From Planctomycetaceae bacterium (GTDB lineage: Bacteria > Planctomycetota > Planctomycetia > Pirellulales > Pirellulaceae): DNA of 49,935 bases. The notes under the pieces are model-generated. The model was not told the origin of the DNA. It ran no database searches and saw only the letters and a list, made by a program, of their open reading frames with translations. Both the position numbers and the translations under genes were made by a program. The stretch lies in assembly GCA_007694185.1 (NCBI GenBank), contig RECD01000166.1:1-49935 (forward strand). The letters run 5' to 3'. Of the stretch, positions 24,919 to 32,901 are shown in pieces. Every line of letters starts with the position of its first letter. The first letter of the stretch is position 1.

Positions 24919-27900
24919 TTAACGCTCTTCGGCGTCGGGCGTATAGAGCCAGGTGATTGGAAATCTTGTGATGTGCGATTCGGCTAGGCCGTTGTTTTCT
25001 CTGCGGTCTCCTGCGCAGTGCCCTAGCACCACTTGATCGTCGATGAAATGGATGGCGATGTAGCAATAGTGGCGGTGCGGGTCGTCCCAGATGTTTTGGA
25101 TGTTTTCCCAACTCTTGCCGTCATCTTTGGAAATGGCGGCTGTCAGCGGGGTGCGTTTTCCTCGGATCTCGGCGGGCGCGTTAGCGTGGTTGTTCCAGAC
25201 CAACAGAAGATCGCCGGTGGATGGGATCCGCTTGATCGATGCGGGGGACAAGGGCGAGATGATGTCCGATTGGCGCAGGTCAGTCCAGGTATCGCAGCCG
25301 TCTTCGGAGAACGCCAATAATTGGCTGCCGGCGTCCGACCGCACGAACATCATGGCGCGGCCCCCTGAGAGTTCCACGACGCCCGGTTCCTGAACGGTCC
25401 ACCGTCGGCCGTCGGCGGCGTGTGCCCGCAGGCGAGTTTTTCCACGCCGCCAGGTCTGCCCGTCGTCGTCGGAAAGATAGGTCATCACCTCGCCCTGCCA
25501 ATCCGGCGCGGCGAATTCGGGGCCGTTGTGGAGACAGACGGGCAACACCAACCGACCGCTCGACAATTGGATCGCACGATCGTTGTTCAACACGTAATAC
25601 CCGACCTCGTCCGTGATGCAGTTGATCGGAGGGCTCCAGGTCTTGCCTTCATCACTTGACAACCGAAGTTGCGGGCGGCAATCGGTCAAGGAATCTTTCA
25701 GCAGGTAAAACAGGGCGATCTTGCCATTGCGGAGCCGCAGCAGCGACACGGACATGACGTTCAGCCCCGCCGTGTTCTCGATGACCTCGGCATCGTCGTC
25801 GGACCAGGTTTGCCCGCCGTCGTCAGAGAAACGGGCCTTGAGACTGGCCGACGCGTGATCGCCCGCGCCGTCGGTGAAGTGGGTGTAGACAAACATCAGC
25901 CGTCCGTCGGCGAGGGTGACGAAAGCGCCTTCGCTGTTCCGCGGGTTGTTTTCACCGGGCGCCAGGATCAATGCCTGGACCGGCGCGGCCGGAATGCCGG
26001 CAGGTTCGAAGTCCTGGCCAACCGAGGGTCGCGCCGCCTGATCATTGGGCTCGCCCGACGAGTAAAGGTGGCTGATCGGCAATGAACGAAACCGCGAGGA
26101 AATGCGGGCTGAATCCGCGTCGTGAATGTAATAACTGAGTAGGGCACGACCTTGATCGAACGTCAGGCTGATATAAGAAAATCCGAGGTTCGGGTCGGTT
26201 TCTAAGTCACGCCGATAACGCCACGTTTGGCCCTCGTCCGAGCTGATCGCAACGGTCAGTGGTGTCCGTTTGCCGCCATGCCCCGCACCCGGTTGATAGT
26301 TATCGTTCCAGATCAACATCAGGTCTCCCGTGGATGGGATTCGCCGCAGCGTCGCGGGCGCTTCGGGTGCTCGGACGCCGAACGATTCGGGTTCGCTCCA
26401 GGTATCGCCGCCGTCTTCGGAAAGGGAGGAGCCGATATGCCCGAGCTGGTTGCGGAACAGCATCAGCACTCGACCGTCAGTCAATTCCAACACTTCCGGT
26501 TCCATCGCCCCGCGTTGGGGATAATCGACTTCGCCTGTCCCGGGACGCCAGGTTTGGCCTTCGTCGTCGGACAGAAAGCAACGGCAGACGAAATGGTTCG
26601 TGACGGCGACGTCGTCGGTGGAGGCGACCGGTGCCAGCCACCTGCCGGTGGAAAGCCGCGTGATCCGATCGTTGTTCACGACGTGGTAACCGGGGGTGGT
26701 GGTGACGCGAATCGGGTCGCCAAACTGCTCGCCTTCGTCGTCAGAAAGTTTCAGGAAAAGCTGCAAGTCGCGAGGCGAGTTCTTGACCATGTAGAACATC
26801 GCCAGCGGCCTGACGGTGTCGGTGACGCGGCCCATTCGCCGCAGAGTAACCGACATCACATTCTGTTCGCCGACGTTCTCTTGCAATCGGCGTGAAGGCC
26901 CCCAAGTTCGGCCGCCGTCGGGCGAAACGCGGCCCACGATGGATGCTTGGGAGGCGTCCGAACCGCCCATGCTGAACTCGGTCGTCGCGTAGAGCAGCGA
27001 GCCGTTCGTCAAGGCGATCACGGACCCTTCGCTGTAACGGGGGTTGGCGTCGGTGGCGGGATAGACGTCGACAGCGAACTCGTTTTGGGCGTCAGCCGGG
27101 GGTTGGGGGGCGGCCATTTGCAGCAATGACTGGGCCGCGCGAATCGCCGCATCGGGATGGGGATCGTCCAACAGGGCGATCAGATTCGGCTTGGCTGCGG
27201 CGAGTCGTGCGGCACCTGAAAAATCGGCGGCGTAAGTCCGGACGGCGGGATCGGCATGCCGCAAGCTTTCGATCAACACTTCGGCGGCCTCGGCGTCACC
27301 CAACAGGGCGGCCGCGTTGTCGAAGTAATGCCGCTGCTCGACCGAATCGAGCTTCGTCCGCCAAGCGTTGATCGCCGGCAGGTCGCTGGGGTCGCCCAAT
27401 TGCCCGGCCACCCAGGCTGACACGCGGGCCAATTCGAAATCGTCGCCGCGCAGGCGAGCCCGCAACCAATCGTGAGCGTCGCGATTTCCCCAGCGTGCCA
27501 AGGCAGCCGAAGCCATGACGGTTTTCGAAGTGAGGGCTTGCGGGTCGAAGGCGGCTCGTAAGGCTTCGCCGTCGCCGACCTCGTACACTTTGAACAACGA
27601 TTCGCAAGCGTGGACGTGGCCGTGCGGGTCTTCGCCTGACAGGATCTTGAGCAACACCGCCGCATAGTCACGTTTGCCGGCGCGGACGAGTTCTCGAGCG
27701 ACGCCGCAACGTTGTTGGTCGTCCTCGACGCGGTCGAGCAACGGTTCCAGAAATTCGATCACCTCGGCCTGTTTTCCGGCCAACGTCAACGCCTCGGCCG
27801 CGTGCATCGCGGGCCAAAAATCGGTGCCCCGCAAACCGGCCCGCAGGCGCTGGAGGCAGCGCTGGGTGGTTTCGGCGTCGAGCGTGATCAGCGGCGCCGG

Positions 27901-28113
27901 CGGCAGCTCGGCAGGCGAAACGACCGCCGGTTGAGGCGGCTGGGCGATGGCGGTCGCGGGCGTTGTTAGCCAAGCGAACAGTCCGCACAGCAGGAATCCG
28001 AGCGACCGCGGGACGGTAAACAGCGGAAAAAAAGTGTCGGGAGCGGTTCGGAATGCGGACGAGTCCTCTGGAAAAGGTAGCTCAGACCCTTTTTTCGATG
28101 CGTTGATGATCAT
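24919..28113 (-). CDS. Exported HEAT-repeat protein with two tandem sialidase (BNR) domains
   Basis: A 1,064-residue protein. A long N-terminus leads to the hydrophobic segment LGFLLCGLFAWLTTPATAIA (about 39-58), probably an export signal or anchor. Residues about 75-340 are helical HEAT-like repeats (ALARWGNRDAHDWLRARLRG, SAWVAGQLGDPSDLPAINAW, LRHADPAVRTYAADFSGAAR). Then come two homologous sialidase-like propellers (about 350-700 and 720-1060). Both open with NPRxSEG and carry Asp boxes: SPDGGRTW, SDDEGQTW, SEDGGDTW, SSDEGQTW in the first; SDDGGQTW, SSDEGKTW, SDDDGQTW, SKDDGKSW in the second. Each ends with IPSTGDLxLxWNxN and GKRTPLT. Start ATG 28113 is preferred to TTG 28125. The family includes exo-sialidases and other glycan hydrolases; substrate unknown. 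It lies 55 bp downstream of the PLP enzyme gene and may share its transcript. Confidence 0.9.
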   Translation of the reverse strand: MIINASKKGSELPFPEDSSAFRTAPDTFFPLFTVPRSLGFLLCGLFAWLTTPATAIAQPPQPAVVSPAELPPAPLITLDAETTQRCLQRLRAGLRGTDFWPAMHAAEALTLAGKQAEVIEFLEPLLDRVEDDQQRCGVARELVRAGKRDYAAVLLKILSGEDPHGHVHACESLFKVYEVGDGEALRAAFDPQALTSKTVMASAALARWGNRDAHDWLRARLRGDDFELARVSAWVAGQLGDPSDLPAINAWRTKLDSVEQRHYFDNAAALLGDAEAAEVLIESLRHADPAVRTYAADFSGAARLAAAKPNLIALLDDPHPDAAIRAAQSLLQMAAPQPPADAQNEFAVDVYPATDANPRYSEGSVIALTNGSLLYATTEFSMGGSDASQASIVGRVSPDGGRTWGPSRRLQENVGEQNVMSVTLRRMGRVTDTVRPLAMFYMVKNSPRDLQLFLKLSDDEGEQFGDPIRVTTTPGYHVVNNDRITRLSTGRWLAPVASTDDVAVTNHFVCRCFLSDDEGQTWRPGTGEVDYPQRGAMEPEVLELTDGRVLMLFRNQLGHIGSSLSEDGGDTWSEPESFGVRAPEAPATLRRIPSTGDLMLIWNDNYQPGAGHGGKRTPLTVAISSDEGQTWRYRRDLETDPNLGFSYISLTFDQGRALLSYYIHDADSARISSRFRSLPISHLYSSGEPNDQAARPSVGQDFEPAGIPAAPVQALILAPGENNPRNSEGAFVTLADGRLMFVYTHFTDGAGDHASASLKARFSDDGGQTWSDDDAEVIENTAGLNVMSVSLLRLRNGKIALFYLLKDSLTDCRPQLRLSSDEGKTWSPPINCITDEVGYYVLNNDRAIQLSSGRLVLPVCLHNGPEFAAPDWQGEVMTYLSDDDGQTWRRGKTRLRAHAADGRRWTVQEPGVVELSGGRAMMFVRSDAGSQLLAFSEDGCDTWTDLRQSDIISPLSPASIKRIPSTGDLLLVWNNHANAPAEIRGKRTPLTAAISKDDGKSWENIQNIWDDPHRHYCYIAIHFIDDQVVLGHCAGDRRENNGLAESHITRFPITWLYTPDAEER

Positions 28114-28168
28114 GATGCGCTGCAACTCTTGCGTTCTTGGGTCGAAATGCCGGTTGAAGTCGCTGAGT

Positions 28169-29260
28169 TTAGCTGATACCGCCGTGGTTGGCTTGAAACG
28201 CGTCGAGCGTCAGCAGCGGGCAGGCCTGATCGGCGACCATCCGATCGAGCGACGTTTGATCTTTGAAACCGGAGCCGGTGATCAGGCAAACGACCGGCGC
28301 GTCGCGGTTCAGGCGACCCTCTTGGGCGGCTTGCAAGGCTCCTGCCAAACCGACCGCGGCGGCCGGTTCGCAAAAGATCCCTTCTTTCTGTGCGAGCAGT
28401 TGTTGTAATTCGTAGACCCGTTCATCGGTCACCAAAAAGCCGGTTCCGCCACTGGCGCGGCAGGCACTGAGCAGCTCGTTGCCGTCGATCACGTTGGCCA
28501 CCTGCAAGCCGCTGATCGCGGTCGTCGATCGGCAGGGGCGGGCGGTCAGATCGCCGTCGCGGAGCGGCCCGGCGATCGTGTCGTTCCCTTGAGGTTGGAC
28601 GCAGTGGATTTGGGGCGGATGAGACAATGTCCGGTCGCGGATGGCGGACTCGAAACCGCGTGCCACGGCGAGTCCCAAGCCGCCGCCGCCGGCGCAGACG
28701 AAAACGTGTTCGATCCGCCGGCCGATCGCCACCGCTTGTTCGACCAATTCGTGACTGATCGCTTCGACACCCGCCATGCCGATCGGGCAATAGCGGTAGG
28801 CGGTGATTTGCAGCGCCGCGCCCGGACGATCCCCCAAGCGTTTCAAGAACGCCATGGTCCGCTCGGTGATGTCGGGGTCGTTGCCGAAGCCGTCGATGCG
28901 AGTCAATCGGGCGCCGTAGGCCTGCATCTGCTTCAGCTTGCTATCGGGGGCGAGCATGACGACGGCGATTTCACAATCCAAACCGGCCGCGGCGCAGTAG
29001 GCCGCCAGGGCGGCACCGGCGTTACCGCTGGAAGAGGCGATCACACGAGTTTGGCCGTTACGCAGCATCGCGTTGATCGCCGCCGCGGCAAAGCGGTCTT
29101 TGTAAGATCCCGTCGGGTTGACGCTTTCCAGCTTGAAATGCAACTGATCCAACCCCGCTTGGGGGCCGATGAAGCGAGACCGAATCAGCGGCGTGTGGCC
29201 TTCGCCCAAGGAAAATGGCAGGTCGGTGCGGTCGACGGAAGCGGAGGGCTGATGGCTCAT
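28169..29260 (-). CDS. Threonine synthase-like PLP-dependent enzyme
   Basis: A 363-residue fold-type II PLP enzyme of the threonine synthase / threonine dehydratase group. The Schiff-base lysine is Lys54 in SVNPTGSYKDRF. The substrate/phosphate loop is IASSSGNAGAALAAY (about 73-87), the glycine-rich PLP-phosphate loop is VCAGGGGLGLAV, and ITGSGFKD is the C-terminal Ser/Thr-type motif. The opening LPFSLGEGHTPLIRSRF is typical of threonine synthase. Length is that of the short bacterial class. Start ATG 29260 (MSHQPSASVD) is chosen because the 104 codons upstream in this frame run antisense to repeat debris and are not protein-like. The reaction cannot be fixed: O-phosphohomoserine to threonine is likeliest, but relatives make other amino acids. 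Its isolation from threonine pathway genes keeps the question open. Confidence 0.88.
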   Translation of the reverse strand: MSHQPSASVDRTDLPFSLGEGHTPLIRSRFIGPQAGLDQLHFKLESVNPTGSYKDRFAAAAINAMLRNGQTRVIASSSGNAGAALAAYCAAAGLDCEIAVVMLAPDSKLKQMQAYGARLTRIDGFGNDPDITERTMAFLKRLGDRPGAALQITAYRYCPIGMAGVEAISHELVEQAVAIGRRIEHVFVCAGGGGLGLAVARGFESAIRDRTLSHPPQIHCVQPQGNDTIAGPLRDGDLTARPCRSTTAISGLQVANVIDGNELLSACRASGGTGFLVTDERVYELQQLLAQKEGIFCEPAAAVGLAGALQAAQEGRLNRDAPVVCLITGSGFKDQTSLDRMVADQACPLLTLDAFQANHGGIS

Positions 29261-29365
29261 GAAGACGGTTTCGCCAAGACTGGGTGAAGGGAAAGCCGGT
29301 GATTGAAGTCGATGTTGTCGGCGTGGAACGCATTTTATATGAAATACGCCCAGTGGGCCAAATGA

Positions 29366-29490
29366 CATGACATGGATCAGGAACTGGAACAGCGCGGGCT
29401 GAAGTTTGTGCGTTACGCGAATGACTTCGTCATCTTCGTGCGTAGCGAACGGAGTGCCCAGCGGGTATTCGCGTCGGTCCGGTGGTGCCC
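29366..29490 (+). pseudogene. Remnant of group II intron reverse transcriptase
   Basis: A fragment of about 40 codons reads DQELEQRGLKFVRYANDF and VIFVRSERSAQRVFASV, the active-site block of LtrA-type group II intron reverse transcriptases (normally RYADDF, here YAND with one catalytic Asp replaced by Asn). ATG 29372 opens a 49-residue frame ending at 29521, but the last ten codons come from the adjoining repeat. No other RT, maturase or intron RNA domain is visible nearby. It marks a dead insertion. Confidence 0.8.
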
Positions 29491-29491
29491 T

Positions 29492-29594
29492 AAGCAGCTC
29501 AACAGGATCGTTTCGGTGTAACCTGGCAAGTCGGCCAACGGCGGTGTCGATTTGCGCGTTCGATTTGTACAAAATGAAGTCAACCGAAGTGCTT
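29492..29594 (+). repeat. 103-bp MITE-like element, copy A
   Basis: Starts AAGCAGCTCAACAGG and ends ACCGAAGTGCTT. It aligns without gaps to the element at 38199-38316 once a 15-bp tandem duplication there is removed; by hand count about 81 of 103 positions agree. It abuts, and seems to cut off, the reverse transcriptase remnant. Its terminal inverted repeats are more decayed than those of copy B. No coding potential. Confidence 0.75.
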
Positions 29595-29646
29595 AAGCTG
29601 TGTGGATGCCAAGCTTTATCGGCGCCGCTGAAATGATGTGTCGCCC

Positions 29647-29720
29647 TCCGGGCTTTGTGATTTCATTTTCCTGGTTCCGGTGGCTTACGCCACCGGCAAG
29701 TATGTGTCGCCCCGGGCTAG
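29647..29720 (-). repeat. REP-like palindromic repeat, copy 2 (inverted)
   Basis: Reverse-complement copy of the element at 24472-24546, with the perfect palindrome CCGGTGGCTTACGCCACCGG at 29677-29696 and the CTAGCCCGG terminus at its right end. Together the two copies form a long inverted pair around the sialidase and PLP-enzyme genes. Confidence 0.85.
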
Positions 29721-29878
29721 AAGATTACAGATAGGGAAGGCGTTGGTGGCTGTGTAGGTTTGGAAGGTTTGAAAGAGTCGAAAAGTGACTGCCGGGTTGT
29801 TTCGCCGTTATTGGTGTGGGGTTTTCCTCATTATTGATCGGCCAGAAATCTTTATGCCGAAGGCATTGTAGATATTAG

Positions 29879-29987
29879 CCCCGGGTCGCGCGGCGCACCC
29901 GGGGACTAGGCGAAAGGAAAAGGCTTTCGACCCCAGCGGGGTAGGGAGAGTTCGTAACCGGCGGTGTTCGCTGCGCTCGACCGCCGG
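29879..29987. repeat. Two palindromic repeats in non-coding DNA
   Basis: CCCCGGGT-(10 b)-ACCCGGGG (29879-29904) and CCGGCGGT-(14 b)-ACCGCCGG (29958-29987) are perfect 8-bp stems. The surrounding 29721-30069 holds only short frames that track these repeats, so I do not call a gene there. Confidence 0.6.
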
Positions 29988-30069
29988 CTTGTAGCTGTAA
30001 TCCCTTCGGGACAGGGATGGCAGGTGGGTGTTCGTTTGCCCGGTCCTCATACCCGCCGAGGTGGGGCGG

Positions 30070-32889
30070 TTATGGCAGGATGTCGATTGTCAGCGGGGGG
30101 CTGGTGATGCCGCTGTCGATGGCGCCGGTGAGGAAGAATTGTCGTTGCCCCGGTTGGCTGACTTTGTCGGCGGTGATGAAGAATTGTCGCTCGCTTTCTC
30201 CTGTCCGGATCAGGAGGCCGTTGAGCCCGATGTTGTCGACGTAGGTTCCGAACGGCAGGTTGCGGCCGGCTTGCTCATTCCCTAGCGGGATCTGGTCCGC
30301 AAATCCTTCCTGCCGATCGGCTTTCACGATCAACGAGATCGTTTCGCCTCGGCGGATGGGGATGACGGCATGGGGTTCGAGCGGCTTGGCGTCCGCGTCG
30401 CTGCCGTCCGGGTAGATGGCGAGTGTCGCTTTGCCGGGCTCGCCGACTTTCAGTTTGCCGGCCGATCCGGCGGGGTGCTCGACGCGGTGATCATGAATCG
30501 TCGCGTGGGCGATGATTTGTGGTTCGAACTCGCCGTCCCACTTGGGTGCGTCGGCGGGTAGGAAGAGTTGGCCGGTTGCGAAGCGCTGACCCGCTTGCAC
30601 CGTGACCGGGAAGTTTCCGATGACGCCGGGAGGTAAATCGATGATGTCGAAGGTGACTTCGCCGTCGAAGCCGTCGGCGCGATCGACCAGCAGTCGCATT
30701 TCTCGCCCAGTCCCGGGCAACATCGCAGCGGTGATCGGCGTGACGCTGGGGTTGAAGTCGGGTTTGGCCGGTCGGACGAGCAACCGATAGGCGTAGGCGT
30801 CGCCCCCTTCGCCTCGCGTGTCGCTGACCCGGATCAGGTAGCTACCGGATTGTGGGGCTTGGAAGAGCAGGTAGCTGTCCTTGCCTCGGGTTTGGGTCGG
30901 TTCGTCGTCGTTCAGGTAGGGGATTTCGAAGACGGGTAAGCCGTTCGCCAGCGGCGGTTCGCTCGGCCCCAGCGGCCGGACGATGTAGGCGGGCTCGCCG
31001 AGCGCGTGCGTCGTCCCGGTGGTGCCGAAGTAGGTCCAGCGGTTGCCCATCCCGGGGAAGACGTCGAAGCCCGAATCGGCGCCGCGGGGATAAAGCCACA
31101 AGCGGGTGACTTCGCCTGAGGCGTAGAAGTATTCGCCGACGTTCATTTCTTCCCAGGCGAAAACTCGGAAGTCGCCCGTCTGGCGGCTGTCCTTGCCGCG
31201 GAAGGTGAAGTAGGAATCTCGCAAGGCTTGCAGCCGGACTCGGGTGATCGGATCGGCTTGTTCGTCACGGATTTCGATCACCGAATCGAGACTGCTGCTG
31301 AGTCCCTTGGTGTCGGTTTCGACGACCCACATCTCGCCCGCTTCGGCGTCGAAGGAGTACCAATCGGCTTCACCGGCAGCGGCGATCTTGCCAGTCACTT
31401 TCGCGCCGCGGGGCAGCCGGATCGGGGCGTCGGCGGCGGATGTGCTTGCGAGGCCTTGGGATTGTCGCAAGGCGGTTTCGTCGGCGTCCGTCAGCGATTC
31501 GAGCTCGAAGTAAACCGGCTTTTGGTCGCCGCCTGCGTCGGGCGGTTGATCGGCCGTTCGGGCGATCGGTGGGAGCGAGCGGGCGACCAATTCGCCGTGG
31601 ATGGTCGACAGGATCGCCTGTTCGTCGCCATGGGTGATGTCCAGGTCGGTCGCGACCGCGGGGAGCGGTTCGAGCACGGCGACTTGGGACCAGGTGTCGG
31701 TCGATAGGACTTTGACATTTCCCGATTCGGCAACGACGACGACGCGGGTGCCGTCGGCGGTGAGTGCGAGGTGGGTGAGCGGCGATTCGTCGATGAACCG
31801 GGAGGCGACGAGCGGGTTGATCCGTGGGCCGGAGGTGGAGAGGAGTCGCCAGACTCGCAGGCGGTTGTCGGCGCTGCCGGCCAGTACGAAGCGGCCGTCG
31901 TCGGTCACCGCGACCGCGTGAACTTCCCCTTCCGATTGGCTCATCGTGTCGAGCCGTCCGCCGGTTTCGACGTCCCAAACCTTGACGGTTTCGTCCGCGC
32001 TGCCGCTGACCAGTAGCTTACCGTCGGGAGAAAAGGCGATCGCGAACACGGCGCCGTTGTGGCCGGTAAATTCGCGGATCGCCTCACCGGACGCGGCGTC
32101 CCACAAGCGGATGGTGTGATCGTAGCCGGCGGTTGCGACTCGCGAGCCGTCGGGAGAAAAGATGGCGGACTGGATGACGTCCTTGTGCCCGTTCATTTCG
32201 GTGATCAGCTCACTGTCGCTCAGGCGATAAATCCCGGCTCGGCCTTCCAGGCCGGTGACACCCGAAGCGACCAGCAGCAGGTCGCCGTTGGGGCTCAGTC
32301 GCAGCGAATTCACTTTGCCCGGCTGCGGGGGGAGTTGGCCGAGCGGGGAGCCGTCGGGGGATTGCCAGGAGACTTCTTGGTAGCGGGCGACGATTCGGGT
32401 GCCGTCGTCCGTGACGCGGATCGCGGTGATCGGCATCACGGCGGTGGGCGACATGGGGATCATCGGGACGCGGAGTTCCCGCGGCTTGGGATCGTCACCC
32501 GAAGGCCCCGTCGCGCCTTGATCGATCCAGGCGGCGAGGGTCGCCAATTCCTCTTCGCTCGGCCCAGCCGCCCCGTCCGGAGGCATGACCGGTTCCAGAT
32601 CGCCGGACGACATCAGCCACAGGCGGCTGCTGCGGGATTCGCCTGGGGTTAGGACCGAGCCGAGGTCGCCTCCTTCCATCAGCGCGTCGAACGAGTCCAT
32701 CACCAGGCCGCCGTGGGGGTCATCGGCAGCGTGGCAGGCGAAGCAATAGGTTTCGAAAATCGGCAGGATGTCGCGGTTGTAATCGACCGTATCGGCAGCT
32801 CGCGTGGTCGACGTCAGCATGCCCAGCCCGAGCAACCCGGCCAGCAAGGAGCGAAAAAAAGGTGTCAGGCGGTTCATCGATCCGTTCAT
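30070..32889 (-). CDS. Exported cytochrome c-type protein with WD40 repeats and pre-peptidase C-terminal-like domain
   Basis: A 939-residue exported protein, third gene of a compact operon. After the signal peptide (SLLAGLLGLGMLTSTTRA) comes a PSCyt1 cytochrome domain with heme motif CFACH (49-53) and VMPPDGAAGPSEEELATLAAWIDQG. Residues about 180-400 are WD40 repeats with clear units: FSPDGSRVATAGYDHTIRLWD, FSPDGKLLVSGSADETVKVWD, DDGRFVLAGSADNRLRVWRL. Near 480 begins a bacterial pre-peptidase C-terminal-like beta domain (KVTGKIAAAGEADWYSFDAEAGE). The rest is beta-rich. The TTG at 32901 directly abuts the previous stop; I prefer ATG 32889, from which the signal peptide is better placed. Such proteins accompany DUF1549/DUF1501 partners in planctomycetes; function is unproven. 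Confidence 0.92.
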   Translation of the reverse strand: MNGSMNRLTPFFRSLLAGLLGLGMLTSTTRAADTVDYNRDILPIFETYCFACHAADDPHGGLVMDSFDALMEGGDLGSVLTPGESRSSRLWLMSSGDLEPVMPPDGAAGPSEEELATLAAWIDQGATGPSGDDPKPRELRVPMIPMSPTAVMPITAIRVTDDGTRIVARYQEVSWQSPDGSPLGQLPPQPGKVNSLRLSPNGDLLLVASGVTGLEGRAGIYRLSDSELITEMNGHKDVIQSAIFSPDGSRVATAGYDHTIRLWDAASGEAIREFTGHNGAVFAIAFSPDGKLLVSGSADETVKVWDVETGGRLDTMSQSEGEVHAVAVTDDGRFVLAGSADNRLRVWRLLSTSGPRINPLVASRFIDESPLTHLALTADGTRVVVVAESGNVKVLSTDTWSQVAVLEPLPAVATDLDITHGDEQAILSTIHGELVARSLPPIARTADQPPDAGGDQKPVYFELESLTDADETALRQSQGLASTSAADAPIRLPRGAKVTGKIAAAGEADWYSFDAEAGEMWVVETDTKGLSSSLDSVIEIRDEQADPITRVRLQALRDSYFTFRGKDSRQTGDFRVFAWEEMNVGEYFYASGEVTRLWLYPRGADSGFDVFPGMGNRWTYFGTTGTTHALGEPAYIVRPLGPSEPPLANGLPVFEIPYLNDDEPTQTRGKDSYLLFQAPQSGSYLIRVSDTRGEGGDAYAYRLLVRPAKPDFNPSVTPITAAMLPGTGREMRLLVDRADGFDGEVTFDIIDLPPGVIGNFPVTVQAGQRFATGQLFLPADAPKWDGEFEPQIIAHATIHDHRVEHPAGSAGKLKVGEPGKATLAIYPDGSDADAKPLEPHAVIPIRRGETISLIVKADRQEGFADQIPLGNEQAGRNLPFGTYVDNIGLNGLLIRTGESERQFFITADKVSQPGQRQFFLTGAIDSGITSPPLTIDILP

Positions 32890-32901
32890 CGAGTGGGTCA
32901 A

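Noticed and set aside
24533-25111. 192-codon minus-strand frame downstream of glgB
   Set aside because: Runs through three repeat families and into the sialidase gene end in another frame; no protein-like segment.
29808-30050. 80-codon minus-strand frame
   Set aside because: Follows two palindromic repeats; the encoded sequence is a translated repeat found in many intergenic places in such genomes.
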